64,000 bases of DNA from Porodaedalea pini. Lineage: Eukaryota; Basidiomycota; Agaricomycetes; Hymenochaetales; Hymenochaetaceae. Position 1 is the first letter of the stretch. Every line of letters begins with the position of its first letter. Below the pieces are notes generated by a model, which was not told the origin of the DNA, ran no database searches, and saw only the letters and a program-made list of their open reading frames with translations. The translations under genes and the position numbers were made by a program. Location: positions 248,001 through 312,000 of the forward strand of contig NBAY01000046.1 in assembly GCA_002794775.1 (NCBI GenBank), given 5' to 3'. Shown piece by piece: positions 21,538-33,633 of the stretch.

Positions 21538-23630
21538 CTAGTCCTTACGCCCGACGGGGGACAGGTACGGTGTCTTAAAGCTTTTGTCTATGCTGACCTC
21601 TCTTTCGATTTCTTCGTCGCTGTGATGGATAGTTCGCTCGACATGCACATGCACCTTTCATGTTTCTCGTTAGACGGCGCGAGAAACGACAGGTTGAACG
21701 TGAAGTCAAAGGCGTACTTTGACATCGCCAACGGAGGGTGTCCGGCCTTCTGTGAGGCTGTTGATATCAGAGAGGGCAAGACCATCGTTATTATGCTCGT
21801 TGGAATCTGGTGGAGAACGGGCTTGCGGCTTCACGCAGAAGGTTAGAATAAACGTTCACGCGTTAAATGGAAGAGAATTACCGGATAACGCCTGAAACGG
21901 GGCTGAGAGTGTCCATCGACAGAAATGTGGACCGCCAAAGGAAGGCTGTCATCCCTTTTCCTGAGCGCATCCCTTGAATTAAGGGTCGCGAGTAGCGAGT
22001 TCACATAACCTTGCATTGATAAAAGTTGTCAGCAAAGGATTACGAGTAAGGCCACTGGCATACATTTAGCAATAACGAAATGGAGCGCAATGAAGAGATA
22101 GTTGTGAGACAGTGCTATGGCCTGAAGATAATTTAAGTATGAGGTATGGAGAGGCGGTGAAAGGCTCTTACAAAAATCATAGCGAGCAGAGACGCGAATG
22201 TAGTCAAAAAACCGTTGCCAATGGTGTATATAAGTAAACGATGAATAATGTCATCCACACTGCAGAGTAATTTTCATCAACGGAGGACATCGATTCAAGA
22301 ATGAGCACACCTTGAATAACCTGTGCGGTTAACTCGCAGATAGAAGCACAATGATAATGTGAGCAAGCAATCGATGATACACGACAATGCTAGGCCGAAA
22401 GTGAATAGCCACTAAAGGAATCGTCTGTTTTGAATGAAAAAGAGATGAGTCATAGACTACTTACACGAAACTCTTTAATGAACAAAGAGAACAGATCAAG
22501 TTTAAACCTAGATGTGATATAGCTTAGTGTGACGACCCCCATACACACTGCCGACATACATCTCAATAGCTGTTGCTACAGAGATTGTTAACTTCACGGG
22601 CAAGTATATGATAGTGAGCAGATATCAGCATACCAAGAGCAGATCCCAAACGAACGATGGCCATAATAGTCTTGGATATAGCTCAGGAATCAACTCCACC
22701 AGAAGTGTTGGAGAAGTACGCACGATGAGGAGAGCCAAGTAAATGTTGCGTTTACTGACTGAACAAGAAGAGTGAGTGAGTGTCCTAATGTGTAATCGAA
22801 TAAAGCTTACATAGCCAGACGCGATGGGCAAAGAACCTGAATTTATTTGGCGTCACAATAAATTACCTAGAGTCATTAAACACAACTTACATTTGCACTG
22901 TGAACGTTATTAATCCGGTGACCGCGATGCTGGCCTTAGAACAGAAGCAAGAAGAATCGTCAAGCAGAGCAGAGGCATGAAGAATATAATGAACCCTTAC
23001 CCCCACGGTCCTGAGAGCATAGTTGAAATAAGCAAACTATCTCGCTAAAACAGACAGAGAAAATACTAGCCAGATCAGGTGGTCCAACTCGAGGAGATCC
23101 CCCCACCTTATAACTAAATAGTGCCACATTCCTTGACAGATCAATATCGAATGAACGAAGTCCATAATCCTGACAGGCCAGGCATATTAACTACTGAGTA
23201 TGGCCTATCACGGGCTGAACGCACCAAACTGCAAGAACCTGGAGACAACGCGGACATCAGCACATATGCGCACAATGCTGCAATCTAGCGAGATCAGTAG
23301 AGTACTCACTGTTGAACTGATTAATCCCGAATCCCTTTTTCGATACTGCATAAAGTACTGATACGTTTGGAGAGTGCCAATACCGGATAATCTAAGGCCC
23401 GTCAGTCGGTGTAGCATTAGTTTGCGTTTGAACGAGTCGAAGTGAAGTCCCAATATCGGTTGGGGTGTAGAAAGAGAGCAAATTGAGAGGCGATTGCGTA
23501 TCGGAGGGTGGAGGGCCGCGAAGCGTCAGGACTGGGCCTAAATTTCGTGACAAAGGGACACGCACGAGACGGATATAACACAGCCAATGAACATTGCGCC
23601 GAACGTCAATCGCAAATCCACAGCCGTCAT
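21538..23630 (-). CDS. DUF6534-like membrane protein, tandem copy 2
   Basis: Paralogue of copy 1 in the same orientation. The ATG at 23628-23630 opens MTAVDLRLTFGAMFIGCVIS. Conserved exons read GIGTLQTYQYFMQYRKRDSG, then VRIMDFVHSILICQGMWHYL, then LLELDHLI; a transmembrane exon includes SKRNIYLALLIV. The NSLLATLNS block lies near 21990. The tail reads VHVHVERTIHHSDEEIERE and then TPYLSPVGRKD, ending at TAG 21538-21540. Introns are short, and the tail intron uses an AAAG acceptor as in copy 1. No lesion was found in the blocks I read, but not every splice junction was verified. Function unknown. Confidence 0.72.
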
Positions 23631-25667
23631 CGTTTCGGCGACCAACAACGAGATAAGGAGTAAAGTAAGACAGAGCCCGTATAGGAGGTGGACAAATGGG
23701 TGAGTGGGATGGGGAGCGGAGAACCTGCTTGCATTTAAGCTTGTGACGCGCATACATACCCGCGTAAACACGATGCGTTACAATAAATCATTGCCTCCGG
23801 AGTATGTGTCGTAACCTTGAACGTAAGAGCAATTGGAAGAGAAGCTGATCCGTAAGTCGCGAGAGCCGGTGGAACCGTCACTGCATGGTGGTTGCAAATG
23901 GAAGAAGAAAAAGCAGCCGGCTTCGCTTCCTGACCAAGATGTGACTAAGTTGCTTTCAAGGTCTGAATTTACTGCATCGGTTCTCCTGAAGCCCGGATGC
24001 CACAATTATAGGGAGAGTTAATTCAGGAGTGTCTTTTTCGTAGTGCTAAGGACATGAGGAGGAGAAGAACCAATCATGTTGTAGCCATATTTTCTGCAGG
24101 ATCGTCCATTCAGCTCAATCGAGGTTGCGGAAGCTGACCGCCCCGCATTTCGACGAAGCAAGGCCGCCATAGGTACCCTATTCTCTCATGTTTCAACCCC
24201 CTCCTTTCACATGTTACTTCAAGTTGGACATGAGAGAGAACGTACCAAAGACGGACTCCTGCGCTGCAGTCAAGATTTCACATAACCGTAGCGGGTCTTT
24301 TCGAAATCGTCGTCAGACTGTCCGCACAGTCATACCGCACAAGTACGACCCTGCAAAAGACGCGAATACAGTGTGAAGTCTAGATACACAGCAGCGATTT
24401 AATGCTCGAATATGTTGAAGCATCCCTGTGGCCACAGTCTCGAGACACTTTTACTGACGTGGAATTAGGACGACTATAGTTGACATAGTGTGCACTGGTA
24501 GCGATGGTTGTCAAACCCTTGAGAAACTAAACTTGATGCCTGTAAATGCGTTCGAAGTACACCAGTTGTCGTGTGTCTAGGCCGGCCTAACCCGAAGAAT
24601 CTAGATCTGGAGACCTAGGATACGAGGAATCACAGGGCCCAAAATCCAGAAGCTTTCACTGTGAAAGCTACTAAACCGCTCTGGAAGCACTCGCCAGTTT
24701 CTGTTGCGTTGCAGACCGCTGCATAGCTAGCTAGTCCCCGCCCTTGTCTAAGGCTGATGGGAACGGGGCGGCCGAAAGAAATGCAACAATTTGTGCATGC
24801 AACCAACCTCCGCTTCAGTTCTCCGATGTCTCCGAATCGAGAAAGTGACGCGAACTATAGCCAATCATTCAATTCGACTTGTACATCAGTTCGACTTGGA
24901 CCTACTATATGAGGATCTGAAAGCGCCGACCAAGTGTCAGCATTTGGCTTCTAGTGAACGAGTATCAGACGCCATTTCAAGGACAGCAACCCTACCTCGT
25001 CAAACGAGCATCGCGTCACACTAGCAAAACAAGAACCCCGCCATCATTCAGTCTGGGAAGGAGAAGGCCGTGCACTCATTGCAGGTTTCTGCTTCCTGGA
25101 GACGAGTTCGATCCATAAAGTTGCTAGTGTAGAAGTTCAGAAGATGCCGCTTGTGATTTAATAATTCAGTCGCACCTGAAGTTTTGCACCCGTTCCGGTT
25201 TCCGGAGAAATTATTTATCTGCTGCAGTTCGTGAATGATGCTCACTCACTCGTTGCCTGACTGGTGGGTACATAGGTAGGTGACCATGGCATAATATCCG
25301 CAAAATTTTGATCTCACGGCAAATCCTTGCTTCATATATGCACGTGCTCGCAACGCGTCCACACGTCAACATGATTAATATTGCCCTCGTGATCATTGGG
25401 TTCCACCTCATTAGAAAGTGTCGCTCAGACCATGCGCACTTGAGTACCCTCCTGGATCACTATACACAACACCATCAATAGGACAACATGAGACCTTCAG
25501 CACCAGATAGCATACCCAAGAAATTTTAAACACACGGGATACATGCAGAAGCGACAAATCAAAGAGCTACAACGGTCATGCGAGTCGAGTTGATACATAA
25601 TAGCACAACGGTCAAAATTATTAAGTTAAGAAAATAGTATAGGTGTGGTAGCGATAACCGGTACGAT
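23631..25667. other. Spacer between DUF6534 copies 2 and 3
   Basis: About 2 kb. 23830-24376 is the block related to the region upstream of copy 1. The rest (24380-25667) has no recognised gene. A frame at 24791-25024 has no family resemblance and weak support. Confidence 0.4.
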
Positions 25668-27930
25668 TCAAGCAAGTCGGACGATATCGTGATCCGGAAT
25701 ATCATTACCCCTTTCGCCAACGGAAGACAGGTACGGCGTCTTCAGGCTTCCCTCTGGGCTGAAATCAGTCTCGATTTCACCGTCGTCACGATGGATAGTC
25801 TGTTCAACGTTGATATGTACCTGTTTTCGTTACGGACGGTAATGATAACGTCAGGATCAAGACGAGGAACGAAGCTCAGTTAGCAGACAAAACGGCGATG
25901 ACTAGAATCAGACATGGATGTACCTTGACGCTATCAACAGTGGTTGTCTGACCTGCAGCGAAGCTGTTGACGCCTGAAATAGAAAGTCCTCCTCCACCGT
26001 GTACATTAGAGCCTGAGGGAGAGCGTATATGCGGCTGTCCAAAGAAGTTCAGAATTGACTTTTTAATATTATAGAAATGTAGACATCTCTTCTATAAGAC
26101 TCACCATATGGTGCTTGAGCAAGCGAGGCTGAGAGTCTGGGCCATCGACAGAGATGTGAACCGCCATAGGATGGGAGTCGTCCCGATCCTTGAGTGCATC
26201 TCTCGAATTAAGTGTTGCAAGCAACGAATTAATGTAGCCTGCAAGACTCATCAACCGATTTTAATAAAATAAAATAAAATAAAATAAATACTGTCAAGAG
26301 AATATCGGACTTACATTTAGCAATAATGAAATGAAGCGAAAGGAAAAGAAAGTTGTGAGGCATGGCTGCGGCCTAGGTTGTAACAATGAGCTACAGGAAT
26401 GTCCATTCAGAGAGTAGATGGACGCACAAAGACCATGGCAAGCATAGACGCGAATGTGGTCAAAAGCCCGTTGTTGATAGTGTACAACAATAGCCGATGG
26501 ATAACGTCGTCGATGCTGCAATTCGACCTCCGTAAACGGTCGGCATCGGCAAAAATAGTCCGCCCACCTTGAATAACCTGTTCGATTACCTTGCAAATAA
26601 TAGCACAAGGATGTCGTGATTATAAGGTCGATGATGCATGAGAGCGCAAGGCCAAAAGTGAATAGCCACTGAGGTAGCTGCTGTGTCAGAGTGAAATCTC
26701 AAAAGACAATAGGGATCACTCACTCGAAATTCTCTAATGAATGTAGAGAAATGTTCGAGACGAATCCTGCATGAAAGTCTCAGCACGGAAATATATCATA
26801 TTTCATTGCTGACGTACATCTGAATAGTCGTCGCTGTAGGAGTTTGTTAATGTCCATATTAATATGTACGTGTACATGAAGGACTTACTTAGGGCAGATC
26901 CTAAGCGAATAACGGCTACAAAGATCTTGGATCAGAGCAGATAAGCTCCGGCTATCGCGGGCGATCGTTAGAAAGCAAATACATACAATGACGATCGTCA
27001 ATAACGCGTTGTGCTTGCTGACTGAATGAAAAGAATGAGCATGGAATAATCGAAAAGCGGTGAAAACAACACTGACGTCGCCAGACACGATTAGCAAAGA
27101 ACCTGATGTTAGAGTCCAAGAGCCATTCAGTAAACCTTAGCAATTAGTTATACACGAAAGACGGACTCACATCTGTACGACGAAAGTGATCAGGCCGGTG
27201 ACCGCGATACTAGCCTTTGAATCGAAGCGGATGTCGTCAGGCACAGTAAAAGAGTAAGGAATGTCAAACGCCTCACTCCAACAGTCCTAAGGATGCACGT
27301 TAAAATGGGTGGGAAATTTGAATGCAAGGAATCAAAAACTAACCATGTGAGGTGGTCCAACTCATTAAGGTCTCCCCAGCTCAGTACCAAATAATGCCAT
27401 ATCCCCTGGCAGATGAATACCGTGTGTAAAAGGTCCAAGATCCTGGATAGGTATGTGTGTTTAGCTGCTTGGTCGAGGGCTTAAAGATCGAAGGTACGCA
27501 CCATGCAACAAGGACCTGGGTGGCACGGTACGGTGAACATAAGTATTTATGCCAGCATCACGCCTGCCTTCTCCACCGCTCTCGAGTCTCGGAAGCCTAC
27601 TTACCGTCGATTTCATAATCTGGGAATCCCGGTCCCGGTATTGACGGAAGTAATAATAAGCCTGCAACGAGCCGATACCGGAGAAACTGGATGTTGGTCA
27701 ATGAACCGAGCATTCCAAATAAACACGGGGGAGGACGGCGTGCAGACATGTTAGGTGACGTGCAGAATGTGCAAGCGAGTTCGGTAAACCAGGCGTATTG
27801 AAGTATGAGGTCCACGAAGCGTCAGTACGGATTCGGAAGCTAAATTGGGCAAGAAAGGCACGCACAACACGGAGATAACGCAGCCAATGAACATCGCGCC
27901 GAACGATAGCCGTAGATCCGCCGTCGCCAT
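25668..27930 (-). CDS. DUF6534-like membrane protein, tandem copy 3
   Basis: Third tandem paralogue. The ATG at 27928-27930 opens MATADLRLSFGAMFIGCVIS. Conserved exons read SLQAYYYFRQYRDRDSQIM, then DLLHTVFICQGIWHYLVLSW and GDLNELDHLTW, then the RTGYSR / DDVIHRLLLYTINNGLLTT segments near 26470-26560. GYINSLLATLNSRDALKDRD follows near 26230. The tail carries VHINVEQTIHRDDGEIETD, then TPYLSSVGERG and NDIPDHDIVRLA, ending at TGA 25668-25670. It is the most diverged of the three in the tail. A run of AAAAT repeats (about 26261-26288) lies in an intron. Function unknown; tandem amplification suggests dosage or diversification. Confidence 0.72.
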
Positions 27931-29869
27931 TGTGAATCCTCAGCAAGTACGAACGGAGATAATAAAAAAGAGGAGGAGGGGGAGGAGGTCGTGATGGAAG
28001 GAGGTGAACGAGAGAGAGTGGCAAAAAATGTTGGAAGGGTGATTTCGAACCGAACGGTCATGCCCGTACTTGGTACTTATACTATATGGTAGCACTCATA
28101 CTTATGCCCGTCAGGGGCAAAAAATGAAGCGGTTCAATACGTTCCAGTCTCCATGAGCGCCGGGATCAGAAAAACAAACCGCATCGAAGCTAATCCTTGA
28201 ACGTCGCAATCGTCCAAGCCATACACCTCGTAATACGTATAAATGAATTAGGAGAAGTACGCTTAGGATGATACACCTGCTACAGACGCTGCAGCAGAAG
28301 GGCCCGTCAGATTTGCTTTCAGATCGCCTCGTGATTTATGCCTTCATTTCCGTCAGCTCCTCTGAATGTAGCACTTTACCGCTAGGATACGGCATTTCCC
28401 AAAAATAATGACAGTCTGCGATTTTGAGTGCTTTTCTTTTTGAGCTGCCTAATTGAGATAGCCGAGCCTGTCTTGGCAGGTGAGATTGTGACGCGTGGCA
28501 CGCGTGTCTCTACAGCGTCTCCTGTGTCAGTGTACATGTGAGCTTCTCCACATCATGGGGTTCCAGCGAGGACATTAAACTGCGAGGAATGTGGCTGTTG
28601 CTTACCGTTGCCAATAAATGTCAGGCCTTGAGAAGATGCGGCCCGCAGACCTCCATAGTGTTCAAAGGAGAGTGAGACTCAGAGGCCAGGATCTGAAGCC
28701 GGCCAAGTTTGCTCACTTTCATCTGGGAGATAGAAGGAAGAACATTAATATTGGCCAGGCTGTTGAGCCATGGCCACCGACAGACAAGACACTGAAGAGA
28801 TGCACGTGCTGCGCATCATAGTCTCACCTGCCAAAATAGGCTCGGCTATCTCAATTAGGCAGCTCAAAAAAAAGCACTCAAAATCACAGACTGTCACCAT
28901 TTTTGGGAAACACTGTAGTATGTCCGTTACCCACTTCGCTGATTCACTTCCAAAACACCTAGAGCCTCTCATGTCCAACAAGATGAACCACACAATCATA
29001 AAGGAATAAACTCCAACATTGAATGATACCTGAGGCAAATAGATAAGCTGAGGATGGTCATTAGCACCAAGAAAGTGGGGAAGGTAGAGACCAGACCGCA
29101 TGTGTTGCAGCCACAATCAACTCAGGCACTGGTGGGAATCGACCATTCCAGGGGAATGAGTTGAGACGAAGACACTGCGAGCGCTGGACACTGCTTTTTA
29201 TTGAGATAGTGAAAGCTTGTTCACTGCATTTGCTGGAAGAGCCGGAGAAATTGTACTGCCATCAAAGAAAAGATCTCATCCTGATTATCCCTTCCCCTCC
29301 ACTAAAGGAGAGTGGCAAAGGCCGTCTGGTGTTCATTAAGCATGCCAGACACTCAATTCAGCTCAGTACCAAGTCCCCTTGAATTCATCTTCTGCGCTTC
29401 CTTGACAAATGATGACCAAAGTGTAAGATCAGTCAAAATAGTAGCCAGGCATCAAGTTTGAGCGCCTGCATTGGCAAATCGAAATAAATTTCATGTCCAA
29501 GGGCCTTGTGATCAAGAGACAAAACATACCTTCTCTGACAAACATCAATGCATCAACAATTTTTGAATGACAAGTCATAGTCTAGACTATCGGTTGGAGT
29601 CAGCAAGAGAAACTGACTGTATAGACTGCATGCACCAATGGAGATATGATATTCACCAGTAAAGAGAGATCGTAGATGCAATAATGGCATTGCACAGAGT
29701 TCAAGCTAGACCTCAATCCAAAACTACAAAGCCAGTCAAATATACCGGTGTTTCTGGACAGCCACAACATCATCAAGAGGACCTAGAGGGTGGGATCTCA
29801 GTGATAATTCAGAGGAAGGAGATCTGTGGTAAGATGAACCACACAGAACCTAATGAATACATATCCACA
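27931..29869. other. Decayed repeat DNA upstream of the Tc1 element
   Basis: No intact gene. It contains a large inverted repeat (28395-28485 with 28822-28910). Frames such as 28745-29116 on the - strand (VSFNVGVYSFMIVWFILLDM) may be remnants of a large transposon, but I cannot name the family. The character of the DNA resembles 45039-47104 on the other side of the Gypsy insertion. Confidence 0.4.
28395..28910. repeat. Inverted repeat, about 90-base arms
   Basis: 28395-28485 and 28822-28910 are imperfect reverse complements. Shared blocks include GAGCTGCCTAATTGAGATAG, CCGAGCCT and GGCAGGTGAGA with their complements. About 336 bases of spacer separate the arms. This is either the inverted ends of a small element or a rearranged duplication of one end. 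Confidence 0.6.
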
Positions 29870-29871
29870 TA

Positions 29872-31470
29872 CAGTGGCGGACAAAAGTAATGCACAGCCA
29901 CATCACATTCACTTCATGTCATGATTTATCAACAAGCATCCAACCAAAAATCATCATAGAGAGCGCGATTTGTACATTAGCATGTGTAGTTTTATAATAT
30001 ATTATCAATTTAGCAAAAAAATTGAGTGGAGATTTAATACCGGAAGTCAAAGGGGAAAAGTGCTGTGCAATACTTTTGATGGATAGCACCTATAAGAAAG
30101 AATAGGTCAGAATAATTTATAGAAGCAAGATATCACTTACCTGTCAATTAGTATTTAGTATGACTACCTCTAGCCTTCAAAAGAGCAGCAACGTGGCAGG
30201 GCATGCTTTCAAAGAGCTTGTCCAGTGCATCCTGTGGGAAGTTGGCCTATTCCTCCTGTATCGCCTGCCACAGCTCCTCGAGGTTGCGCGGAAGAGGGTC
30301 ACAAGCATGCACAAGCTTATCAAATTGATCCCAGACATGTTCTATGATGTTCATATCTGGGCTCCATAATGGCCATGGGAGACGGTGCAGGTTCTTTTTT
30401 CTGAACCATGCTTCTGCAGTCCTTGACCGGTGCTTCAGGTCATTATCCTGCTGGAACAGAATGCCTGACTTCCCTGTCTGCCTGAGTTTGTGCTTCCTCA
30501 GGGTCCGTGGGATGTTCTTGTTAAGGATTTCGACATAGCCTGCACCATCCATAATGCCGGTAATGCGGTGAAGTTCCCCCATACCCTTCGCAGTGATGCA
30601 ACCCCACACCATGACATGCCCACCTCCATGCTTGACTGTTTTCTGTGTGAATCTCTCATCATGGGCCTGTCCAGGCTTGATATAGCAGTATTGACGGCCA
30701 TCCGACTTGAACAGCTGGAATTTTGACTCGTCCGAAAAAATTACTCGTTTCCAGTCATCGATGGTCCAATTGATGTGCTCCATTGCCCACCTCCTCCTGG
30801 CCTCCTTTGCCTGCTTGCTCAGCAATGGCTTCCTCTTGCGTACACGGCAAAGCAATCCTTGGTCCTTCAGATGGCGCTGGACAGTGCGGGTCGACATGTC
30901 TTTGAAGACTTTCTTCTGTAACTCTGTCGCATTGGCAACCTCAGTCTTGGCAAGCATCCGTGCTGCAATTTGGGCCTGATGGTCATTCATAATACGTGGA
31001 CGGCCTGTCTTGGGCTGTACATGATAGTAGTCTGGGACTTCGGTGAACCGTTTGATGAGACGGCAGACAGTAGTGCGGTGAATCCCAAGGTTTTTGGCTA
31101 TTTCCTTGTGGTTCATGCCGCGTTTATTCCACTCATCAATGCAGGCTTTTTTTGTTGAAGATGTGTAGACCATGACGAGCCGATTAAAACGCAGCAAATA
31201 TGGTGGAAAACGGACCAGTGGGTGTTGAGATATGGTGAGTCGAAGTCGTTGCCCACCGAACGACAGAAAAAGTGCACACCACTTTTTCTGTGACTTTTCG
31301 GCTATTTTTTTTGTGACACAACCACCTGCCTCGATACATGCAGGATATCAAAGCCAGCATCCTAGGGATCATATTAAACTACTTTACAGGTTGCTAAATG
31401 GCGAGGAAAAAAAGATGGATATATTTTTTTGACATGCAATAGGTGTGTGCATTACTTTTGTCCGCCACTG
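29872..31470 (-). mobile_element. Tc1-like transposon, nearly complete
   Basis: A 1.6-kb element with 25-bp perfect terminal inverted repeats beginning CAGTGGCGGACAAAAGTA, flanked by the TA target duplication (29870-29871 and 31471-31472). It contains one transposase gene on the - strand (30148-31173). It is inserted in older repeat DNA just left of Gypsy element A. Confidence 0.92.
30148..31173 (-). pseudogene. Tc1 transposase (DD34E type) with one nonsense codon
   Basis: Cut-and-paste transposase. The ATG at 31171-31173 (MVYTSSTKKACIDEWNKRG) leads into a paired-like HTH (HKEIAKNLGIHRTTVCRLI). A second HTH follows around KVFKDMSTRTVQRHLKDQG. The catalytic domain shows IFSDESKFQLF (first Asp), LFQQDNDLKHRS (second Asp) and PWPLWSPDMNIIEHVWD (Glu). 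A TAG at 30247-30249 interrupts the frame after WQAIQEE, at a place where Trp is usual (TGG to TAG). The same frame continues for 33 codons to the natural TAA at 30148-30150. All catalytic residues precede the lesion, so a protein lacking only the last helix would be made. Confidence 0.85.
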
Positions 31471-31863
31471 TACCTAGGTGTTATATCCATAATCATTGGC
31501 TGCTCAAGATTTCAGGCTCTCCATAACAGAGTGAAAAGATGTCAAAGCAAATTTGAACTGGCGCTTGAGACATAACATGGAGACTTATGATGCAGCACTG
31601 ATAGGGTATGTGTTTCAATGTCATGGATGCCTTTTAATTATTTTATTATTCTCTTCTCTTACCATTTTCTCTTATCTTATCTTATCCACTCATCACTAAT
31701 CACACTTATTCCTGCTTACTCATATCCATTACACCCCTTTCCCACACTCTCATTATTCGCTGACTGATGCTATGATGCTATTGTTCTATAAAGTTCCATG
31801 ATGTTCTTTCATCGATCCTTATGTAGTAGCTAATTCCCTGGTCCGTGTGCAGCCTCAGCAGGA

Positions 31864-31870
31864 TATATAA
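31864..31870 (+). promoter_or_regulatory. TATA box in the 5' LTR of element A
   Basis: TATATAA lies 33 bases upstream of the 13-base segment (31897-31909) that is complementary to the primer-binding site. That spacing suits a transcript starting at or near 31897. Confidence 0.6.
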
Positions 31871-31896
31871 GTAGGTAGTCCTCCTGTACTTATCCC

Positions 31897-31909
31897 TTAG
31901 TTTCGACCT
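31897..31909 (+). promoter_or_regulatory. Predicted RNA 5' end, self-primer segment of element A
   Basis: TTAGTTTCGACCT is the exact reverse complement of 32065-32077, which lies two bases after the LTR. In the Tf1/sushi type of chromovirus the 5' end of the RNA folds back on the primer site and primes minus-strand DNA after cleavage. Confidence 0.65.
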
Positions 31910-32064
31910 GGTCAATTCTACCTGGCTACGTCCAGAAGCTGTCCCTTACCTTTGCGCTGCATCAGCTCCCCTGGCTCACCGCTCTCTCCCTCTCCCCTCT
32001 TCCTCTGACTGAGTTCTGTGTGACCCGGTTACTTTTTGCGTATCCGTAGTCTGTCGCTGACACA

Positions 32065-32077
32065 AGGTCGAAACTAA
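32065..32077 (+). promoter_or_regulatory. Primer-binding site of element A (self-priming type)
   Basis: AGGTCGAAACTAA begins two bases inside the 5' LTR and pairs perfectly over 13 bases with 31897-31909. I did not recognise complementarity to a tRNA 3' end. Confidence 0.65.
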
Positions 32078-32920
32078 ACCCCTTACTGCCTTGCACACTT
32101 CTCAGTCACCACTACCAAGCTGGCTCTGAACGTTCGCATCTCTTATCGACACCAGTCTCTTTATCGTGCTACGTTCTACCATCTCACCTGCACACCTACT
32201 ATCACCTTCACACTTGACCTCTTCCTCTTATCCATCATCATTACACTCAACCCTTACATTGTTCAAGTACCTCAAAACTGACCACTACCTGTCTGCAACC
32301 CCAAACTATAAACCAGCATTCTTATCCAACGTGTCCAACGACTTGGACTGTGACCCCGACTACGATTGCTTCGACCCACACCTGTTCTCAGATCGATCTC
32401 ATGTGCATTGATCAGGCCAATACGTCGCTAATCATTTACTTTCATTACTAAACTCACTCGTTTTATAACCCACCGTCTTCTTTCTATTCGATCAACCAGC
32501 GCTCGTTTGAGAGAGGGTAACATTGAGTCTGACCCACTTGAGAGTAGCTACCAGGCCTTGGGGGTGATCTTCAGAGAGGTCCCTTGGCACCCGTTGGAGT
32601 CTTCACAGAGGAAGATCCGGGTTTGATCAGCAAGTGAAAGTCGACCACCACATCTGGAATTTTGTTACAGCGCTCAATCAGACCCACAGGTGTCTGCACC
32701 ACCTGTCAGCTGGCAGTGTTGTTTCTGATTTGAGCTGGCTCCACACCCATACGCCCAACCGTCTGGAACAGCAGCACAGCATTGGAATACACCACCTGAA
32801 GATACTGCCAACACTGTCCTTGCACAACTACCACCGCTGACTGACAACAATCTAGTACACCTAGACGACGAGCTAGGAGCCCACCAACCACCTCACCCAT
32901 TGCCAGCACCATCGCCCATT
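32078..32920 (+). other. Untranslated leader of element A
   Basis: About 840 bases between the primer site and the gag ATG. A frame at 32166-32411 is short and unrecognised. The leader probably serves RNA packaging and start-site selection. Confidence 0.5.
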
Positions 32921-33633
32921 ATGTCAGAACCCCAAGCTCCCATTGCACCAGCTACAGGAGCACCGATGATCTCAAATGACATGATGCAGGAGATCATCAA
33001 CACGCTATATGGCCTGGGATTATTAGCAACTCTCACACCAGCAGCTGCAGCAGCACCTGGCCTTCCTCTGCAAACAACAAACAGTAATGGAGGGAGACAC
33101 ATTGCCAAACCCAAGGTGTTCAATGGGCGAGACTATAAGAAGTTCAAATGTGCCATCACCCTCTACATCGAAGCTAACGCAGGGGACTTCGTGAATGACA
33201 AGGACTACTTCCTTTTCGTGTTATCGTTCATGATGGAAGGTTCAGCCACACTCTGGGCACAGAACTTCTTGGAGAGCATCAAGATGGACGGCTACCTAAT
33301 CTTCTCACTTGTCAGTCGCCAGAAGTTCAACGAACAACTGGAGAAAGCGTTTGGAGACCCAAATGAATGCATGAACGCCATGCAGAAATTGGACAGCTGG
33401 AAACACACCCGAGACATCACAGCCGACCAATTCTTCCAGCAGTTCAATATATATCACTGCACAGCAGGATACAGTGATGATGCCAAAAATGACAACACCC
33501 TCATCTACAAGCTGATGAAAGCCTTGGATAGAGAGATCGTATACCGGATCGAAATGAGCGACACAGTCCCAACCACGTACAAGGGTTGGCAAGAAAAAGC
33601 CATTCGATTCAACAATGCCAGATGGCAGATGAA
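32921..33633 (+). pseudogene. gag: gag of element A, N-terminal part (split by element B)
   Basis: The ATG at 32921 (MSEPQAPIAPATG) begins a capsid-type Gag: KPKVFNGRDYKKFKCAITLY, FMMEGSATLWAQNF, AFGDPNECMNAMQKL and TADQFFQQFNIY are typical of fungal Gypsy Gag. The frame runs into element B after 33633. It resumes in the same phase on the other side (from 40065), so B is the cause of the break. Confidence 0.85.
33629..33633. repeat. 5-bp target duplication of element B (left)
   Basis: ATGAA occurs here and at 40060-40064. A 5-bp duplication is normal for Gypsy integrases. Confidence 0.9.

Larger units (their letters stand above)
31619..32062 (+). repeat. 5' LTR of element A
   Basis: 444 bp, TGTCATGG...CGCTGACA. 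It contains a TATA box (31864-31870) and the predicted transcript start (about 31897). Confidence 0.9.

Noticed and set aside
26261..26288. AAAAT repeat run
   Set aside because: Simple microsatellite in an intron of a DUF6534-like gene; nothing further to report.
32166..32411. Short frame in the leader of element A as an accessory gene
   Set aside because: Leader sequence is low in complexity (C/T/A rich). No known family and no counterpart in element B.
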